Assembly (NCBI GenBank): GCA_015494845.1 | Contig: WGAL01000282.1 | Span: 1 to 5,882 of the forward strand | From: Melioribacteraceae bacterium | Lineage (GTDB): Bacteria; Bacteroidota; Ignavibacteria; Ignavibacteriales; Melioribacteraceae | Direction of reading: 5' to 3' | DNA: 5,882 nt | Shown here: positions 1-4,343 of the stretch, piece after piece | Layout of the letters: every line of letters starts with the position of its first letter | Position numbering within the stretch: position 1 is the first letter of the stretch | Notes under the pieces: model-generated | Told to the model about the DNA's origin: nothing | Seen by the model: only the letters and a program-made list of their open reading frames with translations | Databases searched by the model: none | Made by a program: the position numbers and the translations under genes

Positions 1-63
1 ATAATTAATTGTAATTTTAAGTGATAGTAATTAACTTATTTATTTGAAATAAATTGGATTGGT
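1..63 (+). promoter_or_regulatory. AT-rich leader upstream of the VWA lipoprotein gene
   Basis: This stretch precedes the first gene and is very AT-rich (about 10 G or C in 63 bases), as expected of a promoter or leader. I could not fix a convincing -35/-10 pair or a FCB-type -33/-7 pair. The bases just before the ATG (GGATTGGT) contain no good Shine-Dalgarno match. The upstream gene lies outside the window, so this may equally be an intergenic spacer within a longer operon. Confidence 0.3.
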
Positions 64-1593
64 ATGAAAAAACTCGGCGGAATATTTTTATTTGCAATTG
101 CTTTAATTATTACATCTTGCTCACTTAATTCAAGCGAGGGCGACCAAGAAAATTTAAACGGTTTTTCAAATCCGCATCCTGCCAATCATGCGACTGGACA
201 ACCTCTTTCGCTCACGCTGAGTTGGAACGATCCTGGCTACAATAAATACGATGTTTATTTATCAAAATATACACCGCCAGGAATTATTGTCGCTCGCGGA
301 ATTACCGAAAAAAATTATACCGTACGCGGACTATCTTACGGTTCCAGTTACTTTTGGAAAGTTATCGGATATGACAATAACGGCAAATCTCATCAAAGCC
401 CTATTTGGCAATTTTCGACAAGAAGCTACGGAAACGGTTCAGGCAACGGAACATACTTCATCGATTACGGTTCCGATACTGAATTGCCGAATTATGTAAG
501 AACTTTATTCGAAGTAATTGACGACGAAGGTTTTCCGGTTGATAATTTGGCAATTGACGATTTGGAGATTTTCGACGACGGAGAAATAATTTCCGAGAGT
601 GAATCGTTTCTTTTGTTAGAACAATATTTGCAAAATAATTACGTTATGAAAATTGCCTTGGTTCTTGACAACAGCACAAGTTTAAGAAACGATTTGGACG
701 ATATTAAATCCTCGGCAATTGATTTTATAAACGGCGTTGTGGATAACTATCACAAAGTTGCGGTATTTAAGTTTTCCGAGACAACACAACTTGTACAAGA
801 TTTTTCTTCTGACGTTTCACAATTGCAAGCGGCAATTAATTCAATAACCGTCGGGCAACCGAGCACGGATTTGTACGGAGCCGTAATTGCCGGAACATCG
901 AGTTACGAGGAAAATGTCGATAGAATGAATATAGAAACCGGCGCAACCGTAATTTTTACCGACGGAACGGATACACAAGGCTCCCACACGCTTGAGCAAG
1001 CTTTGGAAGCGGTAAACGGAAAACGCGTTTATACAGTGGGATTAGGGGAAGACATAAGTCCGGACATTCTTTCACGAATCGGTCAAAGCGGATTTTTTCA
1101 CATAAACGAAACTTCGGAGTTAATTCAAATTTTCGAACAAATTAAAACTGATATCGAGAAATACACAAAATCATTTTATTGGCTTACATATGCAAGCCCG
1201 AAACGCGGCGGATTTATGCACACTTTGGAAATAAGAAAAAAAGACAATCCGCTTAATTCGACCGTTACGGTAAATTATTCTAGTAGCGGATTTTTCTCTG
1301 CCCCAGCAGGATTGTATTTCAATCCGACAGCGACAAATCCTGAAGGAATTACGGAAATCTCTATTCCGAAAAACAGCTCAAAAACCGTTACCGCATACTC
1401 GTTTTACTATCCTCATCCTTCTTATTCTTGGGAAATTACGCAAGGCGAAGATTTAATTGATATTGAATATTCCTCTACCGGAAATAATGAAATTACAATT
1501 AACGCCGGCGACATCAAAGGAGATGCCGTAATTTCGGTTGAAGATACTCAAAATAATTTACAAAAAGATTTAAACGTGCATATTACGGATTGA
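64..1593 (+). CDS. Lipoprotein with Fn3-like, von Willebrand A and C-terminal Ig-like regions
   Basis: Predicted envelope lipoprotein of 509 aa. The N-terminus has a short basic start (MKK), a hydrophobic stretch and a lipobox I16-T17-S18-C19, so signal peptidase II cleavage and lipidation at Cys19 are expected. Residues about 36-119 resemble a fibronectin type III fold: a P-x-N-H-A-T-G opening, LTLSW, YDVYLS, then YFWKVIGYDNNG and WQFST. Residues about 196-365 form a VWA domain with a complete MIDAS metal site: D202-N-S204-T-S206, T268 in PSTDLYG, and D300 in IFTDGTD. Residues about 410-509 are beta-rich and look Ig-like. By family knowledge, VWA domains bind protein partners through a divalent metal, so a role in surface adhesion or envelope assembly is plausible, but the ligand is unknown. 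The ATG gives the signal peptide directly, which supports this start. The stop lies 2 nt before kdsB, suggesting co-transcription. Confidence 0.85.
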   Translation: MKKLGGIFLFAIALIITSCSLNSSEGDQENLNGFSNPHPANHATGQPLSLTLSWNDPGYNKYDVYLSKYTPPGIIVARGITEKNYTVRGLSYGSSYFWKVIGYDNNGKSHQSPIWQFSTRSYGNGSGNGTYFIDYGSDTELPNYVRTLFEVIDDEGFPVDNLAIDDLEIFDDGEIISESESFLLLEQYLQNNYVMKIALVLDNSTSLRNDLDDIKSSAIDFINGVVDNYHKVAVFKFSETTQLVQDFSSDVSQLQAAINSITVGQPSTDLYGAVIAGTSSYEENVDRMNIETGATVIFTDGTDTQGSHTLEQALEAVNGKRVYTVGLGEDISPDILSRIGQSGFFHINETSELIQIFEQIKTDIEKYTKSFYWLTYASPKRGGFMHTLEIRKKDNPLNSTVTVNYSSSGFFSAPAGLYFNPTATNPEGITEISIPKNSSKTVTAYSFYYPHPSYSWEITQGEDLIDIEYSSTGNNEITINAGDIKGDAVISVEDTQNNLQKDLNVHITD

Positions 1594-1595
1594 TT

Positions 1596-2378
1596 ATGAA
1601 CATTGTCGGAATTATTCCTGCGCGTTTCGCTTCTTCAAGATTGGTGGGAAAACCGCTTGCAGATATCGGCGGAAAGCCAATGATACAACACACTTACGAA
1701 AACGCGAAAAAATCGAAACTGATGAACGACCTTATCGTCGCCGTTGACGATTCAAAAATATTCGATGTCGTATCGTCGTTCGGCGCAAAAGCGGTTATGA
1801 CCGATAAAAATTTCAACAGCGGTTCGGACAGAATTGCGTTTGTAGCAACCAAAATACCAGAAGCGGATATTATCGTAAACATACAAGGCGACGAACCGTT
1901 TATTGACGGAAGAATGATTGACGAAGCAATCCAACCGTTTTTGTTTGAAAGAGATATTCAAGTTTCAACGCTCGTAAAAAAAATTACTGATATCAAAGAA
2001 TTGAAATCGCCGTCGGTTCCGAAAGTAGTTTTCGATTACCAAAATTACGCGATGTATTTTTCACGCTCGATTATTCCTTACGTTCGCGATGCAAATTCAA
2101 AAATCGAAATGTTCCATTCCACGGATTTTTACAAGCATATTGGGCTTTACGTCTATAAACGCGAAACCTTGCTTAAATTTACGCGTTTAAAACCGACGGA
2201 TTTGGAATTAACCGAAAAATTGGAACAACTGAGACTTTTGGAAAACGGAATTAAAATAAAAGTCGTAATTACTGAATACGAAAGTTTTTCCGTTGATACG
2301 CCGGAAGATTTGAAGAAAGCGAGAAAATATTACGAGAAATATATTAAAAGCAGAGGTGAAAATGAGCAGAAAAATTAG
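1596..2378 (+). CDS. kdsB: 3-deoxy-manno-octulosonate cytidylyltransferase (CMP-Kdo synthetase)
   Basis: Cytoplasmic enzyme that activates Kdo with CTP to give CMP-Kdo and pyrophosphate; CMP-Kdo is the donor for the inner core of lipopolysaccharide. The 260-aa product has the family's motifs in order: the nucleotide-binding [16 protein letters not shown] (residues 6-21), NSGSDR (74-79), NIQGDEP (95-101, with metal-binding D99), YFSRSIIPY (154-162), KHIGLYVY (180-187), [10 protein letters not shown] (209-218) and VDTPEDL (233-239, with D234). The length is close to the 248 aa of the E. coli enzyme. The ATG at 1596 is preferred to the in-frame TTG at 1590, because it places the IIPAR motif as in known KdsB proteins and lies 2 nt after the lipoprotein stop. 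No clear Shine-Dalgarno precedes it, so translation probably depends on reinitiation or coupling. The 3' end overlaps the next gene by 17 nt. All key residues are present, so the gene appears intact. Confidence 0.95.
   Translation: MNIVGIIPARFASSRLVGKPLADIGGKPMIQHTYENAKKSKLMNDLIVAVDDSKIFDVVSSFGAKAVMTDKNFNSGSDRIAFVATKIPEADIIVNIQGDEPFIDGRMIDEAIQPFLFERDIQVSTLVKKITDIKELKSPSVPKVVFDYQNYAMYFSRSIIPYVRDANSKIEMFHSTDFYKHIGLYVYKRETLLKFTRLKPTDLELTEKLEQLRLLENGIKIKVVITEYESFSVDTPEDLKKARKYYEKYIKSRGENEQKN
2353..2359 (+). promoter_or_regulatory. Shine-Dalgarno deciding the start of the B12-binding subunit gene
   Basis: GAGGTGA inside the kdsB coding end is a 7-base match to the anti-Shine-Dalgarno tail and leaves 2 nt before the ATG at 2362. 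This places the start at the ATG and not at the GTG at 2356, which is itself part of the site. Confidence 0.7.
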
Positions 2379-2769
2379 AGTTCTTATTGCAAAAGCCGGA
2401 CTTGACGGGCACGACCGCGGCGCAAAAGTGGTTGCGGCGGCATTGCGCGACGCCGGTATGGAAGTTATTTACACCGGACTTCGTCAAACGCCAGAAATGA
2501 TTGTGGAAGCGGCGCTTCAAGAAGACGTTGACGCAATAGGCATTAGCATTTTATCAGGCGCGCATATGACCGTTTTTCCTGCGGTTTGGAATTTGATGAA
2601 AGAAAAAGGAATGGACGACGTTTTACTTTTCGGCGGAGGAATTATTCCGCAAGAAGATGCGGAAAAACTTTATGAAATGGGAATCGGGAAGTTATTTACG
2701 CCTGGAACTTCCACCGCCGAGACAGTAGAATACGTAAGAAAATGGGTTGAAGAACACAGAAAAGATTAA
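2362..2769 (+). CDS. Stand-alone cobalamin-binding subunit of a methylmalonyl-CoA mutase-type enzyme
   Basis: A 135-aa protein that is essentially a single B12-binding domain of the acyl-CoA mutase type. It shows the base-off/His-on signature D15-G-H17-D-R-G20, where H17 would ligate the cobalt, then S62-I-L64, then G91-G-G93 in [11 protein letters not shown], and finishes with FTPGTSTAE (112-120). In the family this domain is either the C-terminal part of the mutase large chain or a separate small subunit that joins a catalytic large subunit to rearrange methylmalonyl-CoA/succinyl-CoA or a related acyl-CoA such as 2-hydroxyisobutyryl-CoA. The sequence alone cannot say which substrate. No large subunit, MeaB-type chaperone or epimerase gene lies in the window, so the partner must be encoded elsewhere. 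The start is set by the Shine-Dalgarno just upstream. The gene overlaps the end of kdsB by 17 nt and is the last gene of the plus-strand cluster. Confidence 0.9.
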   Translation: MSRKIRVLIAKAGLDGHDRGAKVVAAALRDAGMEVIYTGLRQTPEMIVEAALQEDVDAIGISILSGAHMTVFPAVWNLMKEKGMDDVLLFGGGIIPQEDAEKLYEMGIGKLFTPGTSTAETVEYVRKWVEEHRKD

Positions 2770-2785
2770 ATGTAAATCATATCTC

Positions 2786-2817
2786 TTGTAGAGACGCGAT
2801 TAATCGCGTCTCTACAA
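2786..2817. repeat. Perfect 32-bp palindrome
   Basis: The left arm TTGTAGAGACGCGATT is followed immediately by its exact reverse complement, with no spacer and no mismatch. It begins 17 nt after the stop of the B12-binding subunit gene. From memory, very similar GTAGAGACGCGAT...ATCGCGTCTCTAC palindromes recur between genes in several AT-rich phyla, so I treat it as a dispersed repeat; I could not check this. Transcribed from either strand it would form a stable hairpin that could stabilise or help end mRNA, but neither side has a U-tract. Confidence 0.8.
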
Positions 2818-2839
2818 AAATCAAAATGGAATAACAAAC

Positions 2840-2880
2840 GTCATTGCGAGGAAATTATGTAATAATTTCCGTGGCAATCT
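2840..2880. repeat. CGTCATTGCGAGG-type hairpin repeat
   Basis: The ends CGTCATTGCGAGG and CCGTGGCAATCT resemble a repeat family I recall as dispersed between genes in many bacteria. Inside is a clean hairpin: GGAAATTAT (2850-2858), loop GTA, ATAATTTCC (2862-2870). An outer stem ATTGC (2843-2847) with GCAAT (2874-2878) extends it across small internal bulges. The fold is seen in the sequence; the family membership is recollection. Confidence 0.7.
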
Positions 2881-2911
2881 ACCGCGTCGTGTGCTGAATG
2901 GTTACGCATTT

Positions 2912-2926
2912 GTCTGAAACATGATT
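2912..2926 (+). repeat. Left arm of an imperfect inverted repeat
   Basis: GTCTGAAACATGATT matches the reverse complement of the segment at 3020-3035 (GTCTCGAACCAAGATT) apart from one insertion and two substitutions. Together they bracket a unit of about 124 bp that contains a GC palindrome and an AATC repeat run. Confidence 0.4.
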
Positions 2927-2941
2927 TTTTTATTTTCCTTT

Positions 2942-2957
2942 GTCCGCCGCGGCGGAC
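2942..2957. repeat. Perfect 16-bp GC palindrome
   Basis: GTCCGCCGCGGCGGAC is its own reverse complement. The arm GTCCGCC and its complement GGCGGAC return at 3063-3069 and 3121-3127, so the three sites seem to belong to one repeat family. It follows a T-rich tract on the plus strand, the wrong order for a plus-strand intrinsic terminator. Confidence 0.7.
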
Positions 2958-2993
2958 TCTAAACCTTTGCGCCTATGAGCCTTTTTGCTTTTT

Positions 2994-3023
2994 AATCAGG
3001 CAAATCCTGAAATCATCTTAATC
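2994..3023 (+). repeat. Degenerate AATC-phased short tandem repeat
   Basis: AATC occurs at 2994, 3003, 3011 and 3020, a period of 8-9 nt, in a run reading roughly AATCAGGCA, AATCCTGA, AATCATCTT, then AATCTTGG. It resembles degenerate AATCCTG-type intergenic repeats I recall from other genomes. CAGG (2997-3000) and CCTG (3006-3009) could also pair locally. Confidence 0.45.
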
Positions 3024-3035
3024 TTGGTTCGAGAC
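3020..3035 (-). repeat. Right arm of an imperfect inverted repeat
   Basis: AATCTTGGTTCGAGAC is the approximate reverse complement of the segment at 2912-2926. It also supplies the last copy of the AATC-phased run, so its similarity to the left arm could reflect two copies of one repeat in opposite orientation. Confidence 0.4.
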
Positions 3036-3062
3036 ATTTGGCTTTAGCTTACTAAATCGACA

Positions 3063-3127
3063 GTCCGCCTTAGGCGGAGCCGCGCTCTCCCGACAGGTCG
3101 TGATCGCTCGCTATGACTACGGCGGAC
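3063..3127. repeat. GC-rich composite repeat bounded by GTCCGCC and GGCGGAC
   Basis: The left end carries a local hairpin TCCGCC-TTA-GGCGGA (3064-3078). GTCCGCC (3063-3069) can alternatively pair with GGCGGAC (3121-3127), enclosing the whole element. Just inside the right end, 3097-3107 and 3110-3120 form an imperfect stem, with 8 of 11 positions complementary. Composition is about two-thirds G+C, far above the surrounding genes. It ends 8 nt beyond the stop codon of the HD-domain gene, so transcripts of that operon would run into it. Confidence 0.6.
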
Positions 3128-3135
3128 GGTTATTT

Positions 3136-3702
3136 TTACAATCCCAACTTATCCTTTGCGCCTTTCATTGCCTCGATGCAAAAAGCAATGTGGTCGTCGA
3201 GCGTAACGCCGAGTTCTTCAGCGCCTTTGTAAATGTCTTCGCGACTAACGGCGCGCGCAAACGCTTTGTCCTTTAATTTTTTCTTGACCGATTTAACTTT
3301 AACTTCCTCGATTGATTTACTTGGACGCACCAACGCAACCGCCGTAATAAATCCCGCTAATTCGTCGCAAGCGAAAAGAGTTTTTTGCAAAAGCGTTTTT
3401 CTCTCGACGCCGGTATAATCGGCGTGCGATAAAATTGCGTTAATGAAATCTTCGCTAAAACCATTCTCGCGCAATATTTCCGCGCCTTTATATGGATGCT
3501 CTTCGGCGGAAGGAAATTTCTCGTAATCGAAATCGTGTAACAAAGCGACGTTGCCCCAATATTCTTCATCTTCGCCGAATTTTTTAGCATACGCTCTTAC
3601 GCATGCCTCGACTGCGTAAGCGTGTTTTAACAAACTTTCGCTTTTCGTGTATTCAGTTAAAATGCTATGGCAAAATTCTCTGTCTCGTTCAAAGTCATTC
3701 AT
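3136..3702 (-). CDS. HD-superfamily hydrolase, small stand-alone
   Basis: A 188-aa soluble protein made of one HD domain. The expected metal ligands are visible: H27 in LLKHAYAVE, H56-D57 in ALLHDFDYEKFP, H69 in EEHPYKGAEIL, H93 in AILSHADYTG and D113 in ACDELAGFITAVALV. HD proteins are metal-dependent phosphohydrolases, often acting on nucleotides. This version, with EHP and DELAGFI motifs, matches the uncharacterised 'predicted HD superfamily hydrolase' group (COG2316-like by recollection), whose substrate I do not know. No signal peptide or membrane segment is present, so it should be cytoplasmic. The ATG at 3702 is chosen over the in-frame TTG at 3735 because a GGAG site stands 6 nt before it and the extra residues would lie wholly within the nth coding sequence. 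It overlaps the end of nth by 8 nt and is the last gene of the minus-strand cluster. Confidence 0.85.
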   Translation of the reverse strand: MNDFERDREFCHSILTEYTKSESLLKHAYAVEACVRAYAKKFGEDEEYWGNVALLHDFDYEKFPSAEEHPYKGAEILRENGFSEDFINAILSHADYTGVERKTLLQKTLFACDELAGFITAVALVRPSKSIEEVKVKSVKKKLKDKAFARAVSREDIYKGAEELGVTLDDHIAFCIEAMKGAKDKLGL

Positions 3703-4342
3703 TTTTATCTCCGAATTTTTTACAGAACCGCGCAACTTTGCAAATTTCGCATTTAGGACGACGCGCGATGCAAACGGTTCTACCGTGCTTCTGCAACCAA
3801 TGCGACGAATTCGTCCAATAACTTTCCGGTAAGAGTTCTTTTAAATCTTCTTCAATTTTATCGGGATTTTGCGAATTGGTAAGCTGAAGTAAATTTGCCA
3901 AACGTTTTACGTGCGTATCAACCGCTATTGCGGGAATTCCGAAAGCGTTGCCAAGCACAACCGATGCGGTTTTTCTTCCCACGCCAGGAAGTTTTGTCAT
4001 TTCTTCAATGCTTTTGGGAATTTCGCCGCCGTATTTTTCAATTAAAGCCGCGCAACAATTTCTTAGACTTTTCGCTTTGTTTTTGTAAAAGCCGGTTGAG
4101 AAAATATCTTGTTCAAGTTCGCTCAAATCGGCATTTGCGTAATCTTCCGGCTTTTTGTATTTGCGGAAAAGATTTTCGGTAACGATATTAACCCTTTCGT
4201 CCGTTGTTTGAGCCGAAAGAATTGTCGCAACAAGCAACTCGAAAGGCGTGGAATAATTTAGCGCCGGTTTTGGATTGGGATATTCTTTTGCGAGAATATC
4301 AAAAATTTTTTTAGCGCGCTGTTGTTCTTTCTTCGTTTTCAT
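3695..4342 (-). CDS. nth: Endonuclease III, base-excision repair DNA glycosylase/AP lyase
   Basis: Removes oxidised pyrimidines from DNA and cleaves the abasic site by its lyase activity. The 215-aa product has the usual length of the family. The helix-hairpin-helix LPGVGRKTASVV (residues 118-129) carries the catalytic lysine K124, and IAVDTHVKRLAN (139-150) holds the essential aspartate D142. The C-terminal iron-sulfur loop is complete, with C191-x6-C198-x2-C201-x5-C207 for one [4Fe-4S] cluster. The ATG at 4342 is preferred to the longer reading from a TTG at 4411, since the extra 23 residues lie in the ccmF coding sequence and have no family counterpart. The start is 1 nt after the ccmF stop with no clear Shine-Dalgarno, so translation is likely coupled to ccmF. 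Its own stop overlaps the HD hydrolase gene by 8 nt. It appears intact and functional. Confidence 0.96.
   Translation of the reverse strand: MKTKKEQQRAKKIFDILAKEYPNPKPALNYSTPFELLVATILSAQTTDERVNIVTENLFRKYKKPEDYANADLSELEQDIFSTGFYKNKAKSLRNCCAALIEKYGGEIPKSIEEMTKLPGVGRKTASVVLGNAFGIPAIAVDTHVKRLANLLQLTNSQNPDKIEEDLKELLPESYWTNSSHWLQKHGRTVCIARRPKCEICKVARFCKKFGDKNE
3708..3712 (-). promoter_or_regulatory. Shine-Dalgarno deciding the start of the HD hydrolase gene
   Basis: On the minus strand GGAGA precedes the ATG at 3702, with 6 nt between GGAG and the start codon. It sits inside the 3' end of nth and supports translation from this ATG. Confidence 0.7.
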
Positions 4343-4343
4343 T

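Larger units (their letters stand above)
2770..3135. other. Repeat-rich intergenic region between convergent operons
   Basis: This 366-bp stretch lies between the 3' ends of two converging gene clusters. I find no ORF with recognisable protein content and no tRNA-like fold. It holds a series of separate palindromes and degenerate repeats, annotated individually. Base composition shifts sharply along it, from an AT-rich left part to about 67% G+C (45 of 67 bases) at 3061-3127, which is unlike the flanking genes. A terminator is expected here for each operon, but no hairpin is followed by a convincing T-tract on the matching strand. Confidence 0.8.

Noticed and set aside
1590..1592. TTG as the kdsB start
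   Set aside because: It adds only two residues, overlaps the lipoprotein stop codon, and the ATG at 1596 aligns better with known KdsB N-termini.
2356..2358. GTG as the start of the B12-binding subunit
   Set aside because: This GTG is part of the GAGGTGA ribosome-binding site for the ATG at 2362.
2786..2825. Rho-independent terminator for the plus-strand operon
   Set aside because: The hairpin is strong but is followed by an A-run on the plus strand and by mixed sequence on the minus strand, with no U-tract.
2994..3023. CRISPR-like repeat array
   Set aside because: The repeat unit is only 8-9 nt and degenerate, with no spacers and no cas genes.
3703..3735. 11-residue N-terminal extension of the HD protein from a TTG
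   Set aside because: It lies within nth and would ignore the GGAG site 6 nt before the ATG at 3702.
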